Origin: Stenotrophomonas oahuensis
Lineage (GTDB): Bacteria; Pseudomonadota; Gammaproteobacteria; Xanthomonadales; Xanthomonadaceae
NCBI RefSeq assembly: GCF_031834595.1
Contig: NZ_CP115541.1
Coordinates: 1,302,001-1,366,000, forward strand
DNA: 64,000 nucleotides
Reading direction: 5' to 3'
Below, piece by piece: positions 16,798 through 25,287 of the stretch (positions are counted from its first letter, which is position 1; the number at the start of each line of letters is the position of its first letter). The position numbers were made by a program, and so were the translations under genes. The notes below the pieces were generated by a model. It saw only the letters and a program-made list of their open reading frames with translations. It had not been told where the DNA came from and did not search any database.

Positions 16798-17154
16798 TCC
16801 GGACTCGGCGGAAAAGGGGGCGGCAGCGGGAGCGGTGGAATGTTAGCGAACTGACGCTGCAAGCAATGTGCCGTGACAGTTCGCTCAACGCATGTGAGCA
16901 ATCACGTGTAGACGTTTCGTGTGACGAATTGTCGCATTACGGGTGCGACGGCTTTTCACGCCCTGGAAGTGAAAGTGTGACGGCGTGTGGGACAGAAACC
17001 CAGACTCACGCGGATGGTTACCGCTTCCCGCTCAACGCGGCCGCACTAAATGTGATGCACGTCACAATGCAATTGGACAGAAGCGGTTTTTGGATCGTTC
17101 AACATTCGCCTGCGTACACTCGGAAACTGCGCAGGAACGCAGCCTCCCGCGGCG
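16798..17154. other. Upstream region of EAL gene
   Basis: About 360 bp holding the leftward promoter region of the EAL-PAS-PAS gene and the Clp/CRP-like site at 17051. The right side is the 3' end of the HAD gene. No ORF is supported. Confidence 0.5.
17051..17066. promoter_or_regulatory. Perfect CRP/Clp-type site
   Basis: TGTGA-TGCACG-TCACA matches the CRP/Clp consensus in all ten half-site positions. In Xanthomonads Clp is a c-di-GMP-responsive regulator. The only gene starting near is the EAL gene, 254 bp away, so the link is plausible but distant. Confidence 0.55.
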
Positions 17155-17991
17155 TCAGCCACGCAGCACGAACCGCTCCAGCGCCAACGCGACACCGTCC
17201 TCGGCGTTGGTCGCGGTCTCATGCAATGCAGTGGCTTTGACCACGTCCACCGCGTTGCCCATTGCCACGCTGGTCCCGGCGAACTGCAGCATGGTCAGGT
17301 CGTTCTCCTGGTCGCCGATGGCCATTACCTGGCTGCGGTCGAGGCCCAGGTGCTCGGCCAGCATCCGCAGCCCGGGCCCCTTGCCGGCGCGGTGGTCGAA
17401 CACTTCCAGGAAGAACGACGCGCTTTTGAGCACGGCAAAGCGCTCGATCAGTTCCGCGGGCAAGCGCTCGATGGCGGCATCCAGCACCGTCGGTTCGTCC
17501 ACCATCATCAGTTTGATGAAGGACATCGACGGGTCCATCTCATCCACGCTGCGATACGAAAGCGGGACATGCGAGAGGTGTGAATCCACCACCGTGTAAT
17601 GGCTGATGTCACGATTGGTGGTGTACAGGCGCTTGCCATCCAGCGCCTGGAAGTGCACGCCAAGTTCGCGTGCAACGCGCTCCACATACACGAAGTCGTC
17701 GAAGGTCAGCGGGAACTCAGCCACGCGATGGCCATCCCCCAGCCGCTGCACCAGCCCGCCGTTGCAGGCGATGCAGTAGTCCTCCGCGCCGTCGATGCCC
17801 AACTCGTCCAGAAAGGGGGCGAGACCTGAAACCGGGCGACCACTGGCCAGCACTACTTTGACGCCCTGCGCTCGAGCGAGGGCGATGGCCTGCTTCACGC
17901 GGGGCGTGAGCTGATGGGCCGGATTCAGCAGGGTGCCATCCATGTCGATGGCCACCAGTTCGATTGCCGGCGTACGCAGGCCCATGTCCAT
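17155..17991 (-). CDS. Cof-type HAD-IIB phosphatase
   Basis: A 278-residue HAD hydrolase. Motif I is AIDMDGTLLNP, motif II VVLASGRPVSG, and motif IV MAIGDQENDLTMLQFAG near the C-terminus; a C2b cap lies between. This is the YidA/YbiV-like sugar or nucleotide phosphatase group, acting on small phosphoesters in the cytoplasm. ATG 17991 is preferred because AGGG stands before it; the longer frame would add 12 residues. Specific substrate cannot be read from sequence. Confidence 0.88.
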   Translation of the reverse strand: MDMGLRTPAIELVAIDMDGTLLNPAHQLTPRVKQAIALARAQGVKVVLASGRPVSGLAPFLDELGIDGAEDYCIACNGGLVQRLGDGHRVAEFPLTFDDFVYVERVARELGVHFQALDGKRLYTTNRDISHYTVVDSHLSHVPLSYRSVDEMDPSMSFIKLMMVDEPTVLDAAIERLPAELIERFAVLKSASFFLEVFDHRAGKGPGLRMLAEHLGLDRSQVMAIGDQENDLTMLQFAGTSVAMGNAVDVVKATALHETATNAEDGVALALERFVLRG

Positions 17992-18039
17992 CACTTCAAC
18001 CCTTTCAATTGCAACAGATTCCGGCACTGAAGCCGGGCG

Positions 18040-18642
18040 CTATTGTAAGCGGTGAGTCGCTGCGCAGCGCTCACCGAACACCACCTCGCCCTGGCACAGC
18101 ACTTCCATCAGCGGCGCAGGGGAGACGTTGCCGGCCCAGTAATCCGCGATCTGCAGGCGAGCCCTGGCGTAGTCCCACCCGCCATCGATGGCATCCAGCA
18201 GGGCGTAGTCCAGCCGGGCCTGGGTGGTGCAGCCGGACAGGTCGACCTTGCACAACACCTCGCCGATGCCGTACTCGCGCTTGAAGGTGGCGGCCTCTTC
18301 CAGTGCAGGCGTCGCAAAGAACGATTCCAGGCGGGACAGCTGTTCGGGGAAGTCCTCCGCGCGAACCTGCTCGAAGAGGCTTTCCCAGAACAGCAGCGAC
18401 AACCGGGCCGATGGCACCCCGTGCAACTGCGGGTGGCGGCTCCCGGCACCGACCAGGGCCAGGCCCAGGGGCGCATCCGGTTGCCGGCGTGCGATATCCA
18501 AAGCGTGCTGCATGGCGTGATGCAGACCGTGACGTTGGGGGTCTGCCTTCAGGCCATAGTGGTACTCCGCAGTGGACACAATGCGGTAGTGCGCGTAATG
18601 CGCTTGCTCGACCGACTTGTAGCCGAGCTTGATCCGGTGCAT
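18040..18642 (-). CDS. Conserved-looking protein of unknown function
   Basis: A 200-residue soluble protein starting MHRIKLGYKSVEQAHYAHYR, with a strong AGGGAGG ribosome site. I do not recognise it with confidence. The stretch LFWESLFEQVRAEDFPEQLSRLESFFATPALEEAATFKREYG is reminiscent of DUF2441-type proteins, which is a weak guess. It lacks membrane segments and a signal peptide. It is followed 48 nt later by the HAD phosphatase gene on the same strand and may share its transcript. Confidence 0.65.
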   Translation of the reverse strand: MHRIKLGYKSVEQAHYAHYRIVSTAEYHYGLKADPQRHGLHHAMQHALDIARRQPDAPLGLALVGAGSRHPQLHGVPSARLSLLFWESLFEQVRAEDFPEQLSRLESFFATPALEEAATFKREYGIGEVLCKVDLSGCTTQARLDYALLDAIDGGWDYARARLQIADYWAGNVSPAPLMEVLCQGEVVFGERCAATHRLQ

Positions 18643-18916
18643 CGCCAGCCTCCCTGCATGATGTTGATCCGTAGTCGGTATCGGCGGCCCGCAGGAAAAC
18701 TTTCGGGGTGCTGGTTCATTATTTGAAGATAATGCTGTAAAACTCCATTTGACGCGGCGAGTTTATGTCCGCCGCGTTGCTTCTGGGGGAATTTTCGAAA
18801 CATCGACATGCAACAGCCCGTGCCTTCAACGTGATGCACGCCGGGCGGTTTTCACCTGCACGTTCCGTAGACGCAATGTTCTTTCGACTTCCAATTACTC
18901 ACAGGGGGTATGAGCA
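18643..18916. other. Divergent intergenic region
   Basis: 274 bp between the leftward unknown gene and the rightward PLC-like gene. It must hold both promoters. A GGGGG ribosome site precedes the PLC-like ATG. No clear operator or ORF was found. Confidence 0.4.
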
Positions 18917-19966
18917 ATGCTTTCCAGAATCGTGATCATCAGCATGCTGACTTCATTGTGTGGCACCGTCCACGCGCACAAGATCAACCCGCTGCAGGAC
19001 AAGTACAAGCAAGATTCCAGAGCCATCACCCGGGGAATCTCCGAGCCGGTCCACGAAGAGATCACCCAGCTGGCCCGCGCCTGCCAGCAGGCCCACCCGG
19101 GCCCGGTCGCATCGCCCCTGGTGTGCACTGACCGAACAGTGCGCATCAAAACCCCGGAGGGCAACAAGTACGACTCACTGGTACGGGGGGTGTGGTGGAA
19201 CGACGACCCCAACCAGCTGCTGTTTACCAAGCCATGGAAGTGGCTTGCGTGGATGGATGATGCCGAGAACATCGCACGCAGCAACAGAAACTGGAAAGGG
19301 CGCGCGGCCACGATTGATGCGTCCTACTACCTTACCTACCGCAGCCACTACGGCGACCTCCAGTTCATCCATTCGATGGCCTCGGCCAATGGCGAGCCGG
19401 CGCGCAGGACGCAACAGAACATCCTGGCCTGGGCCGAGTTCACCTACGCGGCGGCCACCGGCTCACTCGACATGGAAACCACCATCAACACCGCAGCACC
19501 ACAGCAGCTGCAGCCCTACTTCAGCCAGCAGAGCGGCTGGACCACGAACTACCTGTTTGCGCCACGGTACCGGCTCAAGACGGCCGACCACAACAGGCTG
19601 ATGGCGGCCGGCTCGCTGCTGCACATGGTTCAGGACTCCTACTCGGCTGCCCACACCCGGCGCGCTTACGACGCCAGCCCGTCCTGCCTCGCCGGGCGTG
19701 TGGTGCAGTTCCATTCGTACATCGACCAGGACCCGAAGAAGCATGCAACCGCCGATCGTCGTCAGGCATGGGCAGATCACACGTTCACAGCACAGCAGGA
19801 CCCGGTGAACGTCAGCGCCACCCTGCTCGCGTACATCGCACAGCGCGCACCATGGGAGACGGTCGAGGCGTACTTGCGCGATACGGTGTTCTGTGTGGAC
19901 GAGAGCGCCGAGGACGCGGGTGCGGGAGAGTACCTGGTGGTGAGCGCAGAAGGAGCGGTTCCGTGA
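18917..19966 (+). CDS. Exported zinc-dependent phospholipase C-like protein
   Basis: A 349-residue protein with a short signal peptide (LSRIVIISMLTSLCGTVHA). Two zinc-site motifs of the PLC/S1-P1 nuclease fold are visible: SEPVHEEITQLA near residue 45 and GSLLHMVQDSYSAAHTRR near residue 240, the latter the HxxxD/H pattern that binds the metal cluster. It probably hydrolyses phosphodiester bonds of phospholipids in the periplasm or outside. Its stop overlaps the GTG start of a lipase-like lipoprotein, so the two are translationally coupled and probably act on the same lipid. Exact activity is inferred. Confidence 0.78.
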   Translation: MLSRIVIISMLTSLCGTVHAHKINPLQDKYKQDSRAITRGISEPVHEEITQLARACQQAHPGPVASPLVCTDRTVRIKTPEGNKYDSLVRGVWWNDDPNQLLFTKPWKWLAWMDDAENIARSNRNWKGRAATIDASYYLTYRSHYGDLQFIHSMASANGEPARRTQQNILAWAEFTYAAATGSLDMETTINTAAPQQLQPYFSQQSGWTTNYLFAPRYRLKTADHNRLMAAGSLLHMVQDSYSAAHTRRAYDASPSCLAGRVVQFHSYIDQDPKKHATADRRQAWADHTFTAQQDPVNVSATLLAYIAQRAPWETVEAYLRDTVFCVDESAEDAGAGEYLVVSAEGAVP

Positions 19967-21297
19967 TCCGCGCGGCGGTGTGGCTGTTGGTGGCGCTTTG
20001 CCTGTGTGGTTGCGTGAACCGATACCATCGGATCACTGCCGCACCGGCACCGCCAAAAGATGCGCCCATAGGCTCGAATGCGTTCAATGGCATCCTGGAT
20101 CACTTGGAAAGGGGCTCACTGCATGTGATGCAGATTCACGGCATGGGCAGCCACTCAGCGCAGGAAGACTGCGGTGAAGGATCCGAGAACCTGAACTTGC
20201 AGAATGAGATCGCGCTCAAGCTGAAGTACGGGCTGGCTGGCGGAAAGGACGCTGCGATAACGCGCTCCATCGTGAAGGATGGCATGGTGGCAGGAACCTA
20301 TTCGGTACGCAGATTTGCCGACCCCGATTCTGATCGTAATCATGATCTGTTCTTTTCCTGCATCACATGGGGCGAGACCGGCAAGGTTGTGAAGCGCAAG
20401 CTGCTTGAGCTTGAAGACGACTTTACGGAGAAGGCGGAGAACGAGAAGCACCGGGTGTGGATCAACAGCCAAGCCAAGCGCTTCGTCAACGGCAGCTTCG
20501 CTGATCCGGTGATCTATCTGGGCGGCATGGGCCCCTACATCCGTGACGTGGTCTGGCAGGGCATTGTGGCGTCCACAAGTCACGTTGCAGCGATGAATGC
20601 GAAGAAGTCGCTCACTGCGCTTACTGCTGTAGAGAAGGCGGACGCAATGCGGTCGTTCGGGTCGCAAGGCTACGTGGCCATCATGAGCGACAGCTTGGGC
20701 AGTAGAATTGTGTTTGACCTGGTCTGTGAGCAATCAGAAGCACTCTGCCAAGGCACGCCGCTTGCAGCTGTAGGGCCGAAAGCGGAGATGGCCCCATACC
20801 AGAAACGGACATTGGCTGCTGGGTCGGCGGACGCATTAGTCCAGTATCAGCTGGAGCACCGGGTGGTCAGCATGTACATGCTGGCGAACCAGCTCCCGCT
20901 GCTGGAACTTGCTTACTACATACCGACCGACGATGGGGTACCACTGAACCTGGCGCTGGACCGACTGATGTCGGGAAACCATGGATGCTATCGCCCCCTG
21001 CCGGGCTTGCTCGCGCCGTCGGAGGATGCTGCATCCAGCGACACGGCATCCGTTGAGGTAGTGGCGTTCACCGACCCCAACGACGCGCTCAGCTACCACC
21101 TGACTGATGCATTCGCTCGACGCTGCGTACCCGTGTATCCGTCCGAGAGCCAGGCCCCACTCCGACTGATCAACGTCACCCTGCCCAACGCGAAGGCGCG
21201 GTATCTGTTTGTCTACAGCAACCTGGTCAAGGCGCATTCCAGTGGTTTCAAAGACAATCCCAGGGCCATTGACCTGATGACCTTCGGCCACCACTGA
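19963..21297 (+). CDS. Lipase-like alpha/beta-hydrolase lipoprotein
   Basis: A 444-residue lipoprotein: the hydrophobic AAVWLLVALCLCGC gives a lipobox with Cys at about residue 16. The fold cues are VMQIHGMGSHS (oxyanion loop after strand 3, about 52) and VAIMSDSLGSRIVFDLV (nucleophile elbow of the S-x-S-x-G kind, about 235), followed by a likely acid and histidine near the C-terminal DPNDALSYHLTDAF. It starts with GTG at 19963, overlapping the upstream stop as GTGA and preceded by GGAG. The partner is the PLC-like protein, suggesting joint phospholipid breakdown. Substrate unknown. Confidence 0.72.
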   Translation: MIRAAVWLLVALCLCGCVNRYHRITAAPAPPKDAPIGSNAFNGILDHLERGSLHVMQIHGMGSHSAQEDCGEGSENLNLQNEIALKLKYGLAGGKDAAITRSIVKDGMVAGTYSVRRFADPDSDRNHDLFFSCITWGETGKVVKRKLLELEDDFTEKAENEKHRVWINSQAKRFVNGSFADPVIYLGGMGPYIRDVVWQGIVASTSHVAAMNAKKSLTALTAVEKADAMRSFGSQGYVAIMSDSLGSRIVFDLVCEQSEALCQGTPLAAVGPKAEMAPYQKRTLAAGSADALVQYQLEHRVVSMYMLANQLPLLELAYYIPTDDGVPLNLALDRLMSGNHGCYRPLPGLLAPSEDAASSDTASVEVVAFTDPNDALSYHLTDAFARRCVPVYPSESQAPLRLINVTLPNAKARYLFVYSNLVKAHSSGFKDNPRAIDLMTFGHH

Positions 21298-21314
21298 CAA
21301 GGCAGTACGCAAAA

Positions 21315-21342
21315 GGGCCGGCCAGGTTTCCCTGGCCGGCCC
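21315..21342. terminator. Bidirectional intrinsic terminator
   Basis: A perfect 12-bp GC stem GGGCCGGCCAGG / CCTGGCCGGCCC with a 4-nt loop between convergent genes. On the minus strand it is followed by TTTT, so it best serves the XVIPCD gene; it lies 18 nt after the lipase-like stop. Confidence 0.8.
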
Positions 21343-21379
21343 CCAACACCACACTCTTGGCCCCGTAGGGGCCGGAACA

Positions 21380-23152
21380 TCAGCGGCCCATCGCGACCTT
21401 CTGCTGTTCGTCCTGCACCTGGTTCTGCTGGGTGCTGTTGTTGTTGAGCAGCTGCGCGCTGGTCTGCTCCACCGACGGAGCCGGCTGGCCGAGATCCACC
21501 GCCGTGCGGAAGCCCGGCGTGGTGCCCATCACGAACGCCTTGCCGTCCTGCACGGTCACGCTGTGCAGCTTCTCCGGCGAATCAATGCCGGCCTGCTTGG
21601 CCTGCGCGGTGATGTGCGCTGCAGCTTCGTTGGAGATCGGGCTCGGCAGCTGGCCACGAATGGCGTTGTGCAGCGGCGTGTCCGGGTGACCCTTGTCGCC
21701 CAGCAGCGGGCCGGCCGGCTTGGCCTGATCCTGATGCTGTGCCTTCTCCAGTGCGGCGTGGGTCTGCCTGCCGACGATGCCATCGTCACCCAGGCCATGC
21801 TGGCGCTGGAAGGCAATGACCGCTTCGCGGGTGTTGTCGCCGAACTTGCCGTCCTCGGCCAGGCGCTTGCCATCGGCATCGCGCACACCCAAGCGGTTGA
21901 GTTCCTTCTGCAGTTCGGTGACTTCATCGCTGCGGTCACCCTTGCGCAGGGTACCGGCGGGGGCGTCATGGTCATGGTCGTGCGCATGGCCGTGCTTGCC
22001 GGCTGCCTGCACCACGCCCTTGTTCCAGTAGGCCTCCGGATTGATCAGGTTCCCCTTGGGATCTTTCATCTGGTAATGCACGTGCTGGGCATACTGGTTC
22101 GGGCCTTCCGGTCCACGACCGCCCATGGTGCCGATCGGGTCACCGGGCTGCACGTGCTGGCCCACTTTGGCGGTCAGCCCCTGCATGTGCAGGATCTGGT
22201 GCGAATTGCCGTCGGCATCCTGGATCATCACCGTGCCGTACTTGCCTCCCACCGAGGTGACCACGCCGGCCACCGGCGAATGCACGGTCGGGTGCTGCAG
22301 GTTGCGACCACTCTGCCCGCCCACGTAGTTGAAGTCGCTGCCACCATGGGCTTTCTCGCCGCGGTGTTCACCGAAGTGACCGGTGATGTGCGGCTTGACG
22401 CCATTTTGCGGCGGCAGCATCACATTCATGGTGTGCTCGTACGAGCGGGTCGGATCGGCCTTGGCCACGGCGGCGGCACCGGCGGCAGCACCAGCGGCGA
22501 TCGCGGCACCGGCCTGTGCGGCCTGCTGCGGCGTGGCCTGGCTGTGGCCGTGGTTCTGCCCCTGGGTCTGGGCCAGGCGCTGGTTCACGAACTGCTCGTA
22601 CTCATCCAGATGCGGCGCTACCTTGCGCTGGGAAAGCCCCAGGCCGCCGTAATCGGTGGTCGGGCCATCGTGGTGGTACTTGTAGATGTAGTCTTCGCCC
22701 TGGCCACGGCTGCGTGCCAGGTTGCGATTGTCGACGAAGTGGGCGACGAGTGCGTCTGACTGGGCGTCGACGTCAAAGCGGTTGGCGTTGTTCAAACCGT
22801 AGTGCTTGCCGGTTTTGTCGATGAACTGACCCAGGCCGGAGGCCGAGGTGGTGCCCGCGGCGGCATCAGGGTTGAAACCGGATTCAACGCGGGCAATCGC
22901 CAGCACGTAGGCGGTTTCGCGCGGGGTCAGCCCGGCGTCGCGTGAGGATTCGATCAGCGAGTCGATGACGCGCGACTGTACTTCGGGCGTTGCATCGCCC
23001 CATCGGCGCGATTCACCATGCAGGCGACCGTCGTTGTCGCTGATCGGCTCGCGGTAATGGCTCCACGGCTTGATCTGGCTGCTGCGATACTCCGCGCCCT
23101 TTGGCTGGATCATATCGGTGTAGATTTCGTTTGGCATGTCTGTGCTATCCAT
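21380..23152 (-). CDS. XVIPCD type IV secretion effector: transglycosylase + M23 peptidase
   Basis: A 590-residue protein without signal peptide, with four parts. An SLT-like lytic transglycosylase region (about 75-185) has E90 in ARVESGFNPDAAAG and SASGLGQFI. An M23 endopeptidase domain (about 255-380) has zinc ligands H269/D273 in HGGSDF and H357/H359 in HVHYQ. A PG_binding_1 domain (about 405-470) follows. The C-terminus (about 481-590) is XVIPCD-like: LLGDKGHPDTPLHNAIRGQL, SVTVQDGKAFVMG and a glutamine-rich tail. XVIPCD is the signal for the killing type IV secretion system of Xanthomonadaceae. It should cut both glycan and peptide of rival cell walls. Two lipoprotein genes upstream are probable immunity partners. 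Confidence 0.88.
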   Translation of the reverse strand: MDSTDMPNEIYTDMIQPKGAEYRSSQIKPWSHYREPISDNDGRLHGESRRWGDATPEVQSRVIDSLIESSRDAGLTPRETAYVLAIARVESGFNPDAAAGTTSASGLGQFIDKTGKHYGLNNANRFDVDAQSDALVAHFVDNRNLARSRGQGEDYIYKYHHDGPTTDYGGLGLSQRKVAPHLDEYEQFVNQRLAQTQGQNHGHSQATPQQAAQAGAAIAAGAAAGAAAVAKADPTRSYEHTMNVMLPPQNGVKPHITGHFGEHRGEKAHGGSDFNYVGGQSGRNLQHPTVHSPVAGVVTSVGGKYGTVMIQDADGNSHQILHMQGLTAKVGQHVQPGDPIGTMGGRGPEGPNQYAQHVHYQMKDPKGNLINPEAYWNKGVVQAAGKHGHAHDHDHDAPAGTLRKGDRSDEVTELQKELNRLGVRDADGKRLAEDGKFGDNTREAVIAFQRQHGLGDDGIVGRQTHAALEKAQHQDQAKPAGPLLGDKGHPDTPLHNAIRGQLPSPISNEAAAHITAQAKQAGIDSPEKLHSVTVQDGKAFVMGTTPGFRTAVDLGQPAPSVEQTSAQLLNNNSTQQNQVQDEQQKVAMGR

Positions 23153-23192
23153 TCTGTGAGAAAGAGGCTTTCCTTAAGGGGTGTTGCTCCTT

Positions 23193-23245
23193 GTATCGAC
23201 CAACGGTCGATACCTACCGCGTACTGAGCATCGGTCAGTACCTAC
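23193..23245 (-). repeat. Tandem pair of GTAG-type REPs
   Basis: Two elements in the same (inverted) orientation, each ending CCTAC: GTATCGAC-caac-GGTCGATAC (23193-23217) and GTACTGA-gca-tcGGTCAGTAC (23221-23245). They lie between the immunity-like and effector genes, in the transcript if the genes form one operon. Confidence 0.72.
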
Positions 23246-23253
23246 CGCACATT

Positions 23254-23793
23254 TCATTCTTCGATGTAGTCCACCTCCTCCGGATGGGTGATGCCGAGCT
23301 TGGTCAGCAGGGCTGCGTACTCGTCGTTGTTCGGGGACTTCTCGTCGCCTTCGTCCTTCAGCGGCGGGTTGCTGTGGGTCAGCGCGGTTCCGTTGGTGTC
23401 ATACAGATAGAACCACTCGCAGAACGCGCAGCCCTGCTCCACTTCGCCAAACTGCACGACGAAATAGGAAGTGCCCTTCTCATCCTTCACGCAGGCCAGG
23501 CCGACCGCGCTGTAGTCGCTCATTTCCGGCGGGTTCTCGAGGGTGCGGCGCTGGCCGTCCTTTTCGAAGTCCATGCGGGTACGGGACGTTTCGTCTTTGG
23601 CTGGCAGCACGGTCAGCGACAACCGGGCTCCGTTGCATTCCTTATGCATGCCTTTCTCTTCTTGCGGGGTGGATGAAACGGGGGCCGCAGGCGCGGCGGC
23701 GGCCGGTGCGGAAGGGGCTCCGGCCTCGCCACTCGGTGCGCTGCACGCTGCCAGCAGCACAGCCAGCACGGGCACAAGCAAGGTTTTCGACAT
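23254..23793 (-). CDS. Lipoprotein, probable X-Tfi immunity protein
   Basis: A 179-residue lipoprotein: signal SKTLLVPVLAVLLAACSAP with lipobox LAAC (Cys at about 17), then an Ala/Pro-rich linker, then a compact domain (about 45-179) with ECNGARLSL, FVVQFGEVEQGCAFCEWFYLYD and an acidic C-terminus ending in IEE. Its place beside an XVIPCD cell-wall hydrolase fits the periplasmic lipoproteins that protect the producer. ATG 23793 follows GGAG by 6 nt. The exact partner relation is inferred from context. Confidence 0.7.
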   Translation of the reverse strand: MSKTLLVPVLAVLLAACSAPSGEAGAPSAPAAAAPAAPVSSTPQEEKGMHKECNGARLSLTVLPAKDETSRTRMDFEKDGQRRTLENPPEMSDYSAVGLACVKDEKGTSYFVVQFGEVEQGCAFCEWFYLYDTNGTALTHSNPPLKDEGDEKSPNNDEYAALLTKLGITHPEEVDYIEE

Positions 23794-23803
23794 CACAGGC
23801 TCC

Positions 23804-24343
23804 TTAAATGGATTCGTCCACCTTGCGCACCAACTGCCAGCAGGGCTTCTGTGCGAAGTAGTACGACTGCTGGTCGCTGGTGTTGGGCGTACGGAACTGC
23901 ACCTTGATGCTGCCGTCAGGCTGCGTTGTGTGGGTGATCTCGCGCGCCTTGCTGCCCGCCGAAGCAGGGTTGGGCATGACCGGCCAGGTCACCTCGGCCA
24001 GCGGAATCTGCTGCACAACCTGCGCAGGCTCGGGATCGGCGGTGACATCCACGTACTCGCTGATCAGCGGGTCGGCGGTCGCCTTTTCCTGCAGTGCGAT
24101 CTCCGCACCGAAATGCGGCAGGAAGGTGTCAAAGTCGGGATAGGGACAGCTGGCCTGGGCATCGGCCGCCACCGGTTCCGCGGGAGCTGCGTCAGCCGGT
24201 GCAGTGCCGGTCGTGGCCGCTGGCGCGACTGCTGTGGGTGAGGGGTGGGCAGGAGCTGCCGGCTCGGCGGCGTTGGGCTTGCATCCGGCGAGCAACAGAC
24301 TCAGCGACAAGGCAACCAGCGTCATGGGACGTAGATGGGACAA
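23804..24343 (-). CDS. Second lipoprotein in effector locus
   Basis: A 179-residue lipoprotein. A TTG start at 24343 with GGAGG five nt upstream gives SHLRPMTLVALSLSLLLAGC, a clean lipobox signal; the longer ATG frame to 24430 has no ribosome site. A long Ala/Pro/Thr linker (about 25-70) leads to a domain with SCPYPDFDTFLPHFGAEIALQ and a final QSYYFAQKPCWQLVRKVDES. Domains with this F-x-x-F-L-x-x-F and C-W-x-L pattern occur in DUF4348-like lipoproteins; I hold this loosely. It is followed 10 nt later by the other lipoprotein, so the two are one operon and may be paired immunity proteins. Confidence 0.62.
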   Translation of the reverse strand: MSHLRPMTLVALSLSLLLAGCKPNAAEPAAPAHPSPTAVAPAATTGTAPADAAPAEPVAADAQASCPYPDFDTFLPHFGAEIALQEKATADPLISEYVDVTADPEPAQVVQQIPLAEVTWPVMPNPASAGSKAREITHTTQPDGSIKVQFRTPNTSDQQSYYFAQKPCWQLVRKVDESI

Positions 24344-24464
24344 CGGATCCTCCTGATTCGTGTCGGGGGCACAAACAATCTCTGCGCCGGGGCGCGTAGC
24401 ATAACGGTGCGCCAATACAATGGCGTTCACGGGCCTCTGACGGTGGCCAGGCAGCCTTCCAAAA

Positions 24465-24480
24465 CGTGATAGACATCACA
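24465..24480. promoter_or_regulatory. Near-perfect CRP/Clp-type site
   Basis: CGTGA-TAGACA-TCACA matches TGTGA-N6-TCACA at nine of ten positions. It lies between the divergent lipoprotein/effector operon (start 24343) and the VOC gene (start 24554) and could serve either. Confidence 0.45.
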
Positions 24481-24553
24481 CTTCATTGCAGGTCGAGCGA
24501 TTCAGCCCCTGCGACACGCGTCGCGGCCTTCTTCAGATTGTCAGGGAATTGAC

Positions 24554-25222
24554 ATGCGTATTCTGCAAATTGCATTGCCCGTCTCCGATGTGGCCCAGGT
24601 CGGCGCGTACTTCAGCGACATGCTGCAGCTACCGGTCAACGGCGACAGCGTGCAGATCGGATGGACGCAGTTGCAGTTGCGGGCCGCGGGCAGCGACCCG
24701 GTGGGCGGCGTGCACCTGGCCTTCAACGTGCCGGCCAATCGTTTTGTCGTGGCGACCGAATGGTTGCTGGCACGCGCGCCCCTGCAGACCAACGCGAAAG
24801 GCGAGGCGCATTTCACCTTTGGCGATGCGTGGGCCTCGGAGTCGATCTATTTCGAAGGACCGGACGGGCTGATCCTGGAACTGATCGGCCGGCGAAGGTT
24901 GCCCGCGTCCGACCACACCGGCCCCTTCCATGGCAGCGAGCTGACCTGTATCAGCGAAGTCGGGCTGCCCGTTGCGGATGTGTCTGCGCCGCATGCCCTG
25001 GCCGCAGCAGCATTGGGGCTGAAGCCTCTCAGCCCACCGACACCGCACTTCGCTGCGCTGGGCGACGACGAGGGGCTGTTGATCGTGGTTGATGCCACAC
25101 GTGCCTGGTTCCCGGAGCAGAAGGTGCTGCCGAATGCGCGGGGGATCGAGGTCAGGGTGGGTGAGGTATCGCCGGGCGAGCTTGAAGACCGATCGCACGG
25201 CTGGCGGGTGCTGTCGCGCTGA
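24554..25222 (+). CDS. VOC superfamily (glyoxalase-like) protein
   Basis: A 222-residue cytoplasmic protein with two VOC half-domains. The first starts MRILQIALPVSDVAQVGAYFSDML and ends ESIYFEGPDGLILELIGRR. The second is shorter: LTCISEVGLPVADVSAPHALA through RGIEVRVGEVS. Glyoxalase-fold proteins bind a divalent metal and act in lyase, dioxygenase or antibiotic-binding roles. A clear catalytic metal set is not obvious here, so function stays open. Confidence 0.82.
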   Translation: MRILQIALPVSDVAQVGAYFSDMLQLPVNGDSVQIGWTQLQLRAAGSDPVGGVHLAFNVPANRFVVATEWLLARAPLQTNAKGEAHFTFGDAWASESIYFEGPDGLILELIGRRRLPASDHTGPFHGSELTCISEVGLPVADVSAPHALAAAALGLKPLSPPTPHFAALGDDEGLLIVVDATRAWFPEQKVLPNARGIEVRVGEVSPGELEDRSHGWRVLSR

Positions 25223-25240
25223 CCTGCGCAGAGATTGAAA

Positions 25241-25260
25241 GGCCCCGCCGAAGCGGGGCC
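25241..25260. terminator. Intrinsic terminator between convergent genes
   Basis: An 8-bp stem GGCCCCGC / GCGGGGCC with a cgaa loop, which reads as a TTCG tetraloop on the minus strand followed by TTTC. It ends the Q-rich gene and, less ideally, the VOC gene. Confidence 0.7.
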
Positions 25261-25287
25261 CTCACGTACCGCATCTACAGCCAGCAA

